This document shows, one piece after another, positions 1 to 11,915 of a stretch of 64,000 bases of DNA (within the stretch, counting starts at the first letter, position 1; each line of letters starts with the position of its first letter). The stretch spans positions 2,294,001 through 2,358,000 of the forward strand of contig NC_081334.1 of NCBI RefSeq assembly GCF_022539665.2, read 5' to 3'. The notes beneath the pieces are model-generated. The model was given only the letters and a program-made list of their open reading frames with translations. It did no database searches and was not told the origin of the DNA. The position numbers and the translations under genes are program-made. This DNA comes from Daphnia carinata. Taxonomy: Eukaryota > Arthropoda > Branchiopoda > Diplostraca > Daphniidae.

Positions 1-3000
1 CACGTAAAAAGAATACGATGCACAATAACGTAACAACAAACGAGCTCTTTCGCCAAAATTAAGGCCTTCGGGGTACAGCGAAATACATATAGGTCGTATT
101 TTATATAAACACAACTGATGGAAAGTCGACGGGGGGAACTAACAAATCGGCCTCGGCGACACAGAGAAGCTTTAACGAGCAGCTACACACAAAGGCGTAG
201 AAGGACGTCGAGTGTTATGTAAATATATTTCGGTTACTCTATACACGCGTGCATTATGCGTGACAAAGGGAGACGAAGGCCAATCACTCGTGTACGGGTG
301 TACAGAGCAACGTGATTACCGTTTTCGATTACGTGTATAGTGTCGTTTCGTGTAAGACTAATTACACGTGCACAATAGATGTGCAGGTCTACATTGATCG
401 AACCCGCTCGACAGTTGGACCAGGAACCAGGCAGGCAATGCACTCATTCTCTTGTTGTTCCCTTTTATTTTTCGTCGCACACATTTTTTCCCGTCTTCTT
501 TGATTCTTTTTTAAAAATCTGTTTTCTGCTGTAACAACATTTGGTGTGGTCTTTTTCTTTTTTTTTTTTTTTTTTTTTTTTTTTTGTAAACGAAATTGGC
601 CTTTATTTACGCGTACCCGTTAAGGTTTCATCGTGGAGTGTTACTTCATCTTGGATGTGTCAAGCGCACGCAATTGTCAAACATTGATCTGGCTGGTCTT
701 TTTTTTTATTTTCCTCGCGAGGACTTGGAATCGTCGTAAACGCACAAGAAAAATGAGAAAATGTGGTCAGAAAAAAACAAAATTGCACGTATTTATACAC
801 GTTAATCACGGCGAAGCTGTGTAAATTAAACTGGGTGTTACGTAAAAGCTATATTGGCACGAAAGTCTTTTATTTTTTACGTATTTACTACGATTTACAA
901 ACAAAAAAAGCTTTTGGGAATGTTGCAATTGAAATGCGGAAAAGTTGAATCATAAAACATTTTTTAAAAAAAAATGCGCTAATCCAAAGCACATCCAGAG
1001 CAAGCAGTTGAGAGACTGTGTATTTCTGTTTTGATATCGCCCACTTTCCGCTGTTCTTTTTTTTTTTTATGTTAGTTTTTTTTTCCTACCATGTGCTATA
1101 TGGCTTGGCTTTCAGTCACGTAGCCACTTGGAAAAATAAGAGTCCTAAACGTAAATAGCATTTACATCTGGCATTGGCAGTTATTTTTCTGCAACGATTT
1201 TTAGCTTTTGCTAAGCCGTATTCATCTTGTATACACTGCTCCTCCTTTTCTTTTTCTTTTTTTCTAGAGAAAAACATCAAAATTCAAATGTCATAAACAC
1301 AAGAACTGGGGCCATCAGCCCAAAGATATACGTAACAAATAAAAAAAAAGAAAGAGGGTAAAAACAGTTACTGCGAAAGTCAATGGTGATGGAAGAGCAA
1401 AGACCAATAAAAAAAACGAGAATAAGAGCACCATCGTATAGGGCCGTGCTGACAAACGTCAATATTGATACAACGCATCAAGTTCTTGATCTTTCAGGTT
1501 GAATGTTAGCTCACAACCCTTTTTTTTTTTATTATTGTTTTCTTTCTTTTTTTGTTAGTGGTAGTTCAATCCAGCACGTTATAGCGGGACCAGAAGAGTT
1601 CAAACAACGCAGAAAATGGGATCAGACAAGACACACAGAACATCTTTAAAAAAAAAAAAAAAATGCTCCGCACACATGCACAACGAAAAACTCGCACATG
1701 TTTTTAGTTCGACGGAATTCCGTGGAATACAGATTTAAATTAAATATCGAGTTTGATTCGATAGTGCGTGTAAAAGCGCCGTGGGGATGGAGGTAGCACG
1801 ACAGGTGACATAAAAAATAGGAGGCCATTGTAATTTGGTTTATGTATGCAGCGTTGGTTGTTATATAAGCGTTTTGCAATGGCAGACATGATGACATTTG
1901 TTCTCCACTGTAGATGCCTATAAGCCTATAGGCCGCTGTACTTCTTTCTAAACGCAATTTTTAGCAGTGAAAAATAAAAAACATACACGAGCATTCTATC
2001 TCTCCTATACGTTCATTTTGCATTCATCTCCTCAAGTCAACGACTAAACGTTAAAAAAAAAAAAGCAAAATGACACGCCTAGATTTTTCGGCATCTACTT
2101 GGGCCAAAACGTTGACGGGGTTGTACAGGATCAACAGAAAACACTAAAAAAAATTTTTAAAAATAAGGAAAAAAGACGCCTAGTCTATCGGGAAATGGTA
2201 AATTCCTAATTCCCTTTTGTCGGATAGCGCCTGCTCGTTGGCTGTATACTCGACTGATGTTGTCTGATTCAGCTCGTAAGATAGGGCAATCCAATTTTGT
2301 TTAACGGGTACTTGCTGCTTCAGTGCCATGTGTGAGGCCTACATAGACGTGTATATACCGCCGCGTGAGTGCTCCGCGTGCTCTATATAGAAGCACACAC
2401 ACACCAGCGACAAGTTCTTTCGTATTCTTTTCTTTTTATTTCTTCCCATTGCGCAACACCAATACCCTATAAGACGTCCGTTTCAATTTTTTCCCGCAAA
2501 TTGCTGCCCTTACACATCCATATATATAGTACCTTTTGTACAATTGGCGATCATTCAACCACGTCTTTCGATTATTGAATTCCTTGATTTCATTGTCGAT
2601 GCGCATATAGGCAAACGCAGGGCGTCCTTTATATCTCGGCTGTTTAAAAGAGGGGAAAATATTTTCTTTTTCAAATATTTCCATTTACAAGCTCTTTCGA
2701 TTTTTTTTTTCTCAACGCGCTCCGCTTCTTTTCATGATGTAGAGTCGAGACATCTAATGGAATCCTCATTGCTGCAAGTCTCCTTCACATCCGTGCATAT
2801 GAATTTTGAAGAAAAAAGGGGGGTTAAACAAAATCGTGGCAAGAGTATTCTAATAACGTAGCGATCGATTAAATTTATTAGAATCGTTTGATGTTTAAAA
2901 AATGTGCGATCGACGGTTCATCTTTGTCTTCGTTCTTTGATCGGCCTGATTGCGCTGGTGCCATGATCGAACGATGAACGTAATCAGTTTTTTTTTTTTG

Positions 3001-4385
3001 TTGAGAATATTGATCTCTCTCGGTGACAAATTTCGTGAAATGAATTCGCGTACGTGGCTAATCCGAAAGTATGAAATGTATCATGTACAGCGCTGAATGC
3101 CGTACACTCTAAAACTCGTTATTTACAGCATATCTATACCACTCTAAAAAATGTAACGCTTACGAAAACATGTTCCCGGCTTAAAGTGTGCGTGTGGTGT
3201 TCATCCAGCGCACAAGTAAATATGACTAGTTTATTTTTATCCGCACCGGGAAACGCGTGATTATGTGTCCCTCCCGCCTAAAAACAATTTGTAACGCGAT
3301 ATCAACACAATCTCCGCCCGTTTGTCATCACCAACGCGTCTTTTCGTGGAATGAAAACGCGTGTACAATAAATGAGCTACATGACATTATAAGTAACAGC
3401 GAATTTACAGGTTCAGAGATTCTTTTTTTTTTTTTTAAATTACATGCATCTCTTTATGCTAGCCTTCGAAATGGAATGCGAAAAAGAAAAGGCTTTAATG
3501 AGTTGGGCAATAAAAAAAAAATGAACTTTAAAAAAAACATGCGAAATAGAGTGCACAGATTTATGGGCCGTGTATCGTCCGACTGTTGGCCAATTGATTG
3601 AGAATAATATCAGCCAAGCGTGACACGTTTCTAGTTTAAAAAAAAATATGGCACACATCGCGCACATGAAGCCAAAGACATTAACATACGAGCACAAAAA
3701 CGAGGAGAAAAAAACATCATTTGCGGGGTCTTTCACGGAGGCTGGAAGAAAGAGGAATGATGCTGGGCCCTGATGTTCCCCCTTTCAATGCTCATTCTCT
3801 TTGGCGCAATATTTTTCATTTGAGATTTTACGGAAAGACGTCAGTCGCCTCATAGCCTCGTCCCGTGAGCGCGTGAAAGCCACACAAGCCCCGTCGCTTT
3901 TTTTCGCATGAAAAATGGTTTATTTCAAAGCTCCCCCCTCTGCTTTTTGATTACAAAAAGAGATAATTAATAGCATCCAGTGCTCCCTCTTAAAAAATAG
4001 TCTGAACGTTAAAGTTCTCTGCGTATTAAAAGACGTTGAGATGTCCTTCCTGTTAAATCCATGTCATTTGTCGCGCAAAATGGCTACTCTCTTCTATAGA
4101 AAAAAAACGCTAATGAATCGTAATACCCGAAAGGACAAATCCTCAGCCCCCCCCCCTCCCCCAAAAAGAATGGCTGAATTGAGAAACGATATGAATAAAA
4201 ATAAATAATCCGATTTCAGAATCCACTGGTCGAATGTTCACGACATCTGTATGCGATGCGCCATCGCTAACATCGACGGACAAGGTAATCAAAATCGACT
4301 GAATTACGGTCTATAGATTAAAAAAAGAAGAAAAAGGAGGGAGAAAAATGACTTGGACGAGGACAACAGAAATAAATAAAAAAAA
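1..4385. other. non-coding stretch, no gene recognised
   Basis: I see no coding region with family motifs or consistent splice phases here. The open frames present are short and rich in F, K and I because of T-runs and A-runs. There is a 28-nt T run at 558-585 and many shorter A/T runs. It lies on the 3' side of a minus-strand receptor gene whose first coding exons are at 7317-7853, so it may be intron of that gene, but no further exon could be placed. Confidence 0.5.
558..585. repeat. poly(T) tract
   Basis: An uninterrupted run of 28 T. Such tracts recur across the non-coding part of the window. It could be a simple repeat or the tail of an old minus-strand retroposon, but no recognisable body is attached. 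Confidence 0.9.
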
Positions 4386-4587
4386 CTAATTGGATAAAAG
4401 ACTCTGTCGTTGTTGCGGGCGCAGATGATGAAGACCGAGAACAGACAGCAAATTATATTCGGTCTTGATCTGTTCCATATCTCCACCCTCGTTCCTAATC
4501 GACTGAGTTGGGGCCACGAAATGATGATGGTAGTCATGTTCATGATGATGTTGATTGCTCTGGGACATGGCGATGATGGAGTTGTGC
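4386..4587 (-). CDS. candidate terminal coding exon, histidine-rich tail
   Basis: On the minus strand a pyrimidine-poor but canonical acceptor (AAAACAG) precedes an open stretch of 66 codons ending in TAG. The peptide contains HHHEHDYHHH followed by a soluble segment ending QRQSLLSN. It has no membrane segment and no family I recognise. Its entry phase (one leading base) matches the exit phase (two bases) of the GPCR exon ending at 7317, so it could be an alternative 3' exon giving a truncated one-helix product, or the last exon of that gene with the middle exons missed. Phase agreement has a one-in-three chance of being accidental. No AATAAA follows closely. Confidence 0.3.
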
Positions 4588-7316
4588 CTGTTTTCAATAT
4601 ATATATGTATAGCGTACGGCCGCGTGTGTCTAAGCTAACGTAGCAGATGATGGGAACACGTATGTGTAGCTTTCTTTTCTTTTTTGGCATGTGCGCGAAA
4701 CATGCGGAAACATTATGGCGTCCATTAGAGACAAGTCTGGAACGGCGCCTCATCATTACCGCATGTGCCTCGATTGTCTTCGTCATAGTCATCGCCGATA
4801 TCGGTCTATAAAATTCTAGATTCAATATGGGAATTTTGAGTCTCTATGTTCGGTTCAACTTGAATGTTTTCCCTATAATCTGTGAATAGATAAAAGGCAA
4901 AACATCCATCTGTTTTTCTTTCTTTTTTTTTGCTTTCAACGTAGATATCAATAGGTAGATCCACTGAACATTATTTTTCAAGTCGTTCCATCAGCCATAT
5001 AGCCTTCTGTAAATGATTGTGTTTAATACCCAGCGATTACTACTGCGAAAAAAAATGGCATTTAGAGTAGATGTACTATTATAGCTACTAGCTATTATAG
5101 GCTGTTGGTCGCCACAGATTACAGCGGCAAAACTGATTAGCACTTCAAACGTTAACCCAAAATAATGTAACTTTTAAAAAACGTTTCATCTTGTTTCACC
5201 GTAATGCAAAATGGAAAAAAATGAAACGCTATAACATATACAGGTCATTCTATATGGGACTGCCATAAAATAAAAGCTTATTTCGTTTGGATGTGTGTAT
5301 GTAGTGTATGGGTGTTGGCAGGAAAGAAACTCGTTTCACAGCTTATCTCCGTCCAGTGTTTGTTTGTTTTTTATTTGTTTTTGTTTTTTTTTTCCATCGA
5401 AGAAAAGTTCACTGCATCCTCGATGGAATCCAAGTATTTATGTGGCGGGCGGCTGTTGTGGAATTGGCATCTGCCTCGCTGGAACGTGACAGAATCACGA
5501 TTGCTTGAAATATACGTTCAGAGCACATCCGATCCTATTTGCTGGCCTCGCCCTCCTACCATTTCGAAATTCTTTATTCCATCAAAACTTGTATCAACAT
5601 ATAACAGCACAATGCATATTTCCAAGATGGACCAAACCTATCGAATTTCGTATAATATTTCTTTATTTTTGTTTGACATAAAAATCGAATAGAAAGTAAA
5701 TCGAGTGGATGGCAAACGAGACAATAACCTGTGCCCTGAAAGTCAATACTTGTCTACTTGTATCTAGGCTACCCCCAATTGAAATCGTGATTAGATTACA
5801 CATAGCAAAGGGTATCCGTATATGATGCCTTCCCAAATTCGATTTTATCTATTATTTTTCCTTATTTTGTTAAAAACGAAAAAAAAAAAAAGAAAATAAA
5901 ACAAATAAAATGGAAGGAAAAGATGACTGTTAACGGACTCAAAAGTCTCGGACGCAATACAACACGCTCGGCTGAACTGGAATCAAATGTCAGTTGAAAT
6001 GGCGGAGTCATTCCGTGACGTCTTGATTTAACCGAGAACCCTTCCTTATATTCAAAACATTCGCCTCGTGTGTGTGTCCAACGTGTGCGCCCAACACTAG
6101 ACGTACATCATCAATCGATCTCTTTTGATTTGGCTGTCATCTGTAGAGTACAAAACAGCTATAACCTACAACGCAAAAAAACAAACAAAAAATCTAGCGT
6201 GGATATTTGTTTTTTTCCAAATCATATTTGGCCATGCCTTTGCCCAGCCATCGCTCTTTGTTCAGCCGAGTTTGAAGCATTTTGTTTTTTTCTTTTCAAT
6301 TGCACGCCTTTACACGACCCAATTAGCACATCACCAAGAGCTGCCGAAATTCTATTTGATTTTGACATAAAACAAACGCCCCCCGTTCCATTTGTGTATA
6401 GGTTCTTGAGGTATATACGTCTTTTTAGTCATGTAGAGCATAGGCTGCTTGTTGATTACTTTTTAATGAAGGATTCTACACTTTTAGATTTTTTTTTCAT
6501 TAGAGCGCATTCGTAATCGAAGCTTTTTCTTTCCCGTCTTTCGCCTTTGACATTAATTCCGTGTAATCAGCGAGAAAACAAGAATCTAGGACGGTTAAAA
6601 AAAAAAGGGGGAAGTCAAAATGCCGTTGCGAGATTGATTTGAAATCCGATTACGATTCACATCCTTTGACCGCTTTCATCTTGTACGTTCTTCCTCGTAC
6701 GACTTTCGCTTTCGACGATGGTCGATCTTCTTATCAAATCGCCTCTTCACATGCAATTTTTTTGCTTGTTTTAAACCTCGTCATCATCGCCCGTTTCCCG
6801 ACAGTTTACGCAGTTCATTACGAATGGCAATGTTCCCTTAAATGAGCTGAACAAGAAGCAGCGCGTTGCCCAACGATTGAACTTGCACGAGAAGAAGTCA
6901 TGGAAATACGTACTGAACCAACCGGTTTGAAAACAAGTACGTGCAAATGACGATATTTAATCGCACTGTTGTTCCAAACATGAATCGCACTATTCGTTCA
7001 ACAAGCGCATACATTCGGAGCGCGTTGGCCGACGATTTAATTATCAGCGTTAAAATTAGAATGAAAATGTCATCGCCCACGGTTTTCACCTTCTCCAGAT
7101 ATTGTTGCTATTTTCAGCAAGAAATCTCGCCATTATGTGCGATAAAACCATAGAATAACAGTGGCGCTAAGTTTTTGTTGCAATTAGTTTCCACTGCGCA
7201 TTTGGCGTGACGCTTCCCATGTAAAAACGGGCAAAAAGCCAAAACACCCGATAACAAAAGGATACATCGTCTAGTTATTGAGCAATCACGTGAAAAAAAA
7301 AAAAAATGAAGCTAAC
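4588..7316. other. non-coding, probable intron of the GPCR gene
   Basis: No exon coding for receptor helices 2-7 was found on the minus strand, although these normally need about 750 nt. The open frames on both strands are A/T-run artefacts. If the 4386-4587 exon belongs to the receptor gene, this is a single intron. Confidence 0.4.
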
Positions 7317-7853
7317 CTGGTAACGGAGCGTTCCCCATGGCCGCGACTCATCGTACTAATGACGACAATGTTGCCGGCAAGACCGATCACGAAAGTGATG
7401 ACATGTGTCAGAACAATCGGCACGAAATTGGGATTGTTCTTCCACGGCAGCAACATTTCTTCGGCGTTCTCCATGAAAATCAGCGAATGAGAACCCGACA
7501 ATTCACCTACATTTCATTCCAAAAAGTTGTTTTTTTTCAATCATATTTGTTTTAATTAATTTCATTTCCAAATATCACACACCAGTCAGCGATTTTCCAT
7601 CCTTATTTCTCCTAAGCGATTCCTCTTTTTATTTTGAATATAATCTTACAAGAGGCAGGAAAAAAACAAAAACAAAAACGAATGGGGACCACTCGAAAAG
7701 ATTGGACTTACCTAACAACGATTCGATCGGACTTGGAGAACGGTTGCTGCTGGTGTTGATGTTAACCAATTCATCCTCCGTGGACACATCCAGCGGATAA
7801 ATGTCTAAGCCGTGCCAGTTAATGTCCGACATGTTTTGCGCTTCATCCGACAT
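7317..7853 (-). CDS. rhodopsin-class (class A) G protein-coupled receptor, N-terminal exons only
   Basis: Two coding exons, 7853-7712 and 7506-7317, join in phase (one base plus two) and have good donors (TTAG|GTAAGT and CCAG|GTTAGC). The first encodes an extracellular N terminus beginning MSDEAQNMSD with N-glycosylation sequons (NMS, NTS, NRS). The second encodes PNFVPIVLTHVITFVIGLAGN followed within a few residues by VV and a basic loop. This is a typical transmembrane helix 1 with the GN..V signature of peptide-type class A receptors. Helices 2-7 were not found within the window, so the gene probably continues to the left across a long intron. The ligand cannot be inferred from helix 1. 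The start is the ATG at 7853, because it opens the exon frame and the peptide has no signal sequence, as is usual for class A receptors. Confidence 0.72.
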
Positions 7854-8279
7854 TTTCTCTTTCTTTTTTAACCTCCGTTCGGATCGCAAAAAAATTAACT
7901 CTTTGTTCACTCAGCTTGGTAATCTTGATTTGTTCGAATTTGTTTCAAAACTCATTTCAAACAAAGTCCCCTAAAAAAAAAAACGCGAGCCGAAATGATT
8001 CGTTTTTTTTACATCCACTGTCAATTAGACACTTCAATTCCCTTTTTTTTTTTTTTTTCGTCAACAAGTACGTAGAAATTGTATGCGTGCGTGTGATCCT
8101 TTTCGTGTTGAACAAGCCGAGATGAAAAAAAAAAATAAAATACTGGACAAACAACGACGTCGACGAGTCTCGTTGCCGCGATCAAAGCGAATGGCGTGCA
8201 AAAGCACCGATCTCGTCACTTCGGTCCCATTTTTTTTGGACGCTGTGCTTTCTTCTTTGTTTGTGTGTCTTGCCGTGCA
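7854..8279. other. 5' flank of the GPCR gene
   Basis: A/T-run-rich sequence upstream of the receptor start. No clear TATA box or initiator was identified, and an upstream non-coding exon is possible. Confidence 0.35.
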
Positions 8280-8475
8280 CGTCTCGCAGTGCATACAATT
8301 TTTCCTTTTTTTTTCCGCCCTGTCTACAGCCCGTGTAGCTCCTGGAGCACATGCGCTTACCAGCGATGCACGAGGCAGGCACTCAGTCCAGCTTAGCTCG
8401 TGCGCATCGACTCCCTTCCCGTTTCCAATTGGGTTAACCTCATCTGATGGGAAAAAGAAAAACAGGCAAAAGAAA
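8280..8475 (+). repeat. dispersed repeat, copy 1
   Basis: This stretch is clearly related to 42335-42505 in the same orientation. Shared landmarks in order are CGCAGTGCATA, a T-rich run, CATGCGCTT.CCAGCG, a CAG.C.AGCTTAG..C-like segment, CCCTTCCCG/CCCTTTTTCCG, a GGTTAA segment and GCAAAAGAAA. Two copies 34 kb apart with similar boundaries suggest an old interspersed element of about 190 bp. No coding capacity or terminal repeats were seen. Confidence 0.6.
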
Positions 8476-8948
8476 ATACGGAGGGAAAGCGAAAGAAAAC
8501 TCACGGAGAATAGAGAGATGTATGGTTGACTTTGACAACCGATGAATTATATCCAAATATACGGAGAGGGGCTTTCATCATTTGTTTTTCATTTTAGCGC
8601 AACCAAGTGCGATAAATGCCTTCAGAGTAATTGAATCCAACTGCCAAAACGTGAATGTGAAAAAAAAAAAAGCAAAAACAAATCCATTTGTTGCGCTTTC
8701 TCGAACGGGATAATTAATTGAATTGAATCAATTGTTTGATTGTATTTGTGTGTGCGGGGTTGCTGTGATTTGAAACGGTCACGGTGGAACGACATGAATG
8801 GACGTCACATTTATATGCCAGTCTCGTTTATTGCTCTTGTTATCTAAATGAGGACGTATGAAATAAAATGTTTTCATTATCAAATTTTTTGTATATGTAT
8901 ATATATCAACTGGGAAGGGGGAGGAGGTTATATACAAATCAATACAAC

Positions 8949-9101
8949 ATGCTTGAGAAGAATAAACTGGAAATGGAGAAGGCCGTTTCGCAGATGCAAC
9001 CGTGGAAATTGGAACGGGTGCTCCAGCACATCCGCGCTATAAATATTGACTCGGAACCTCTATCTACACTTTTTGAGGGGAGTGAAAAACTAATTGAATA
9101 A
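8949..9101 (+). CDS. possible 50-residue small protein, unrecognised
   Basis: The ATG at 8949 opens a frame of 50 codons with a composition unlike the surrounding A/T-run artefacts: an amphipathic, charged peptide (MLEKNKLEMEK start, ending EGSEKLIE). A TA-rich stretch (TATATGTATATATAT) lies about 50 bp upstream, and the stop codon overlaps an AATAAA-type signal (GAATAAAAA). It matches no family I know. It may be a small gene, a decayed exon or chance. Confidence 0.22.
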   Translation: MLEKNKLEMEKAVSQMQPWKLERVLQHIRAINIDSEPLSTLFEGSEKLIE

Positions 9102-10919
9102 AAACCCGCCTGGGTCACAACTGAAGTATATATCGAAACAGATCTAGTGGGACGTTTGAAAAAATGTCCTTTTATATACAGGCTGGTCACAGATTTCTCA
9201 GGTGCATGTGTTCCCATGCTCTGCGAAGCAAATGGGTACACGTTAATAACAGTTGGTCACACGGTACCAGTTGCTCTTATCCGATACGCTGATTGATTCA
9301 ACATAATCTGCATCACATAGCAATGCGTAATTCTGGTTGGGTATGGAACACGACCGACAGGTTCATTTTTCCTTGGGAACGAACGTACGTACAAAATTCG
9401 GTTTAAATTAGCAACGGCCGGAATATTACGCTCGGTTAAAAGCCCCAGTCATTGGACTCGTATAATGACACGTAAATTGCACACGTGCCTAACAGTTTTG
9501 CAAATTCTAAAATGGAAACGTGTTGGGGTCAGTTAAGTTTGAAGTTTAAGTCGACTTACCTTTAGGCTACATATCCATTTGAATCGTAGCAAAAACGGCG
9601 GAATAAATCAAGCTCATATGCGCTTCTTAGTGAAACGTAAACAATTCAACGAGATTTCTAATCATTTGCTACAGATGCATTGGACAGTGAGTATTCATAC
9701 TTTTAATTAAATCAAGAAATAAAACCCTTTCTGCAAAAGTTTCGCCCGTTTTCATTCGTATAAATGTCTGTTGAAAATGATTCTTTTCACGGACTTCTCT
9801 ATCACATTAGTCCGAAAGCAGAACGATCTTTTTTTGTGTGTGTGTTGCTGACTATCTTCACAACGAAATTCAAGAGGAATTGAGTGAACACGGACAAAAG
9901 AATTTGTACAGAAATCCGTTTTACTTCAAACAAAGAAATAAAAAAGAATTTTAGATTGTGTGACGAAAAGACTGGCCGTGCATCATAATACTAAACATGC
10001 TCTTTGATTTCTAAAGAAGAAAGTAAAAGGGAACTATAAAAAGACGCTGCTTTCGGGTTCATCTAGTCTTCATTTCAATTCCATTGGCTTGCCACTGTAT
10101 ATTCCAATCTCTGTTCTCATTCCCATCTCGGCGTTCATTCGACCGTGAGCAACGCGTGAAAATGCTTCTGTATACAACCACCCCGGCTAAATAGCTCCCA
10201 CTCCGCGTATACACATCCACATCTAATTTTCTATTCCAAGTTTTCAAGTCGACTGGATTTGGTCGAAGAGCGGGAAAAGGCGATGTAGGCAAAGTTCCAG
10301 CGTGTCGGCTGGACTTGCTTATTATCTGGAACAAATACAGAAGAGACACACACAGACAAAAAGAGGCTGTCTGACTGTCGGCCGGACTAGGAGATTGACA
10401 CGCAAGACGGCATTCTCATTTCTCAAATGGGAAGCAAAAGAAAAGAAAAAAAATAGGGGATTGAGCGTGATAGAGATGCAGTGCTCTACGGTGTCGAAAA
10501 CGGAGGGGGTCAAATACTATAAAACAACGAAAAAGGGGGAAAAACAAAAATAATCATCGAGCTTTAATCAAAAGAATTTCGTCTCCGAGTCGGGCAAAGG
10601 GAGACGGAAAAGAATCAGAAGAATGGGCAGTAGGAAGTGCAGTTCTCTTTCCTTTTCATATATACAGTATATATATATACAAGACCTATTGGCAAGGGGA
10701 GGGGAATGGGAGAGAACATGATCGCTCTCCAAATAAGTCTCTCCATAATGGATGGTACACATATACCGTAGGAACTCTTCGTTCAACATTTGTCTTTCTT
10801 ACATTCTGCTTCGTCTTTCGCGCTTTATTTCCATCATATAGTCTGCCAAAACAAACGGGGTGGACCGACCTTCAAAAGAAAGAACACGATTTTTCGCAAT
10901 TTTTTTTTAATAATAAAAC
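9102..10919. other. non-coding stretch
   Basis: No supportable gene. A TATAAAAA box on the plus strand at 10035-10042, followed about 35 nt later by a TCATTT initiator-like site, could start a transcript, but no coding sequence follows it. A TA microsatellite-like run lies near 10660-10680. Confidence 0.4.
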
Positions 10920-11045
10920 AGCCTTTCAGAAGATTGAATGGGGTATTATCGACATGATATCTTCAGTCGGTGATGCATGTAATCGTATCATCATCATTTA
11001 AGACTGAGCGTGGAATTGAACATCGATTCTTCAATTCGTTTTGAC
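10920..11045 (-). mobile_element. SINE-like copy 1 (headless or diverged)
   Basis: Shares an ordered block with the copy at 11480-11652: an AGAAGATT.A..GG.GTAT segment, CGACATGATATCTTC, then GGTGATGCATGT/GGTAGTGCATGT, then ATCATCATCATTTA. The promoter-bearing end is diverged, although GAATTGAACATCGATTC resembles a reverse-oriented B box. Confidence 0.5.
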
Positions 11046-11159
11046 TTGCCAATCCGCACTCACTACTCACTGCACAAGTTTGGACGTGTTACATTACTTT
11101 CTGTTTGCATATTTTAAAAACATCGTCAGTCATGCTTCTTTTTTAAACAGTCACACAAT

Positions 11160-11265
11160 GACAAAATGTCTATCTGTCCAGTCAGGGTTTGATTCGGTGA
11201 GACTACGATTATCATCATTGTCTTACAGTGTGGTGCATGAGTACTCATCATTTAGGACATTTCAT
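11160..11265 (-). mobile_element. SINE-like copy 2 (partial)
   Basis: GTCCAGTCAGGGTTTGATTCGG followed by an ATTGTCTTACAG...TGGTGCATGA block parallels the copy at 11748-11915. Only the body is present, with no tRNA-like head. Confidence 0.45.
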
Positions 11266-11479
11266 GTATTTGAACGCTTCATTGTCGTGCATTCGTTCAA
11301 GCGCTGTAACCATATGACCGATTCGGTACATGACAACATGACAAGAAGTGGGACATAAGCTTTACGAATAGTCTCTCCATATAGTACGAGATAGCACATA
11401 TTACGCTGGGAACTCTTCCAACATTTTACTTGCCCTAGAAACATTACACAGGGGAAAAAATTCGGAAAAAACCTTTAAA

Positions 11480-11652
11480 TAAATAGCCTATATCAGAAGA
11501 TTAGGTGGTATGTTTTCGACATGATATCTTCCATTGGTAGTGCATGTTAACAAATCATCATCATTTTAGGCTTAATCGAGTATCGAACACTCATCCTCCG
11601 ATTAAACACTTCTTACGAAGCGAAATCGCTGACCACTACACCAACAAGCTTA
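11480..11652 (-). mobile_element. tRNA-derived SINE-like copy 3
   Basis: Read on the minus strand, 11650-11578 begins with a tRNA-like head. It has an A-box-like TGTAGTGGTCAGCGATTTCG and a B-box-like GTGTTCGATACTCG at tRNA spacing, without a foldable acceptor stem. The downstream body (toward lower coordinates) contains the CGACATGATATCTTC block shared with copy 1. This is the layout of a tRNA-derived SINE. Confidence 0.55.
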
Positions 11653-11747
11653 TGTTCCCAACGTCTATTAACGATGTAAATCCATATAATTACGTCATAC
11701 TTATTTAAATCAAATTCTTGCATTCAATATGGAGAAAAAATTTTATT

Positions 11748-11915
11748 TAGCGTCCAATCAGGGTTTGTTTGATTCGGTAGGGTTTGTGTTATCGACATTG
11801 TCTTTCAGAATGGTGTATGACATGACTCATCATATTGGACTGACTCGGGACTTGAACACTCAAGCTCCGTTTCTCCAGGCGAGCGCGATAACCACACTGC
11901 CACAGAGATGCACTA
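11748..11915 (-). mobile_element. tRNA-derived SINE-like copy 4
   Basis: On the minus strand the head at 11912-11838 has an A-box-like TGGCAGTGTGGTTATCGCGC and a B-box-like GTGTTCAAGTCCCGAG. The body shares GTCCAATCAGGGTTTG, a CGACATTGTCTTTCAGA-like block and ATGACTCATCAT with copy 2. With its neighbours it forms a cluster of four same-orientation copies within 1 kb. Confidence 0.55.

Noticed and set aside
4304-4825. 173-codon minus-strand frame overlapping the histidine-rich exon in another frame
   Set aside because: The C-terminal half is F/S/L run sequence from an A-rich tract and there is no recognisable domain. The shorter spliced frame has better splice and peptide support.
8061-8529. 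Overlapping 147- and 148-codon frames on opposite strands
   Set aside because: Frames run through poly(T)/poly(A) tracts, have homopolymer-rich peptides and overlap a dispersed repeat. No splice or family support.
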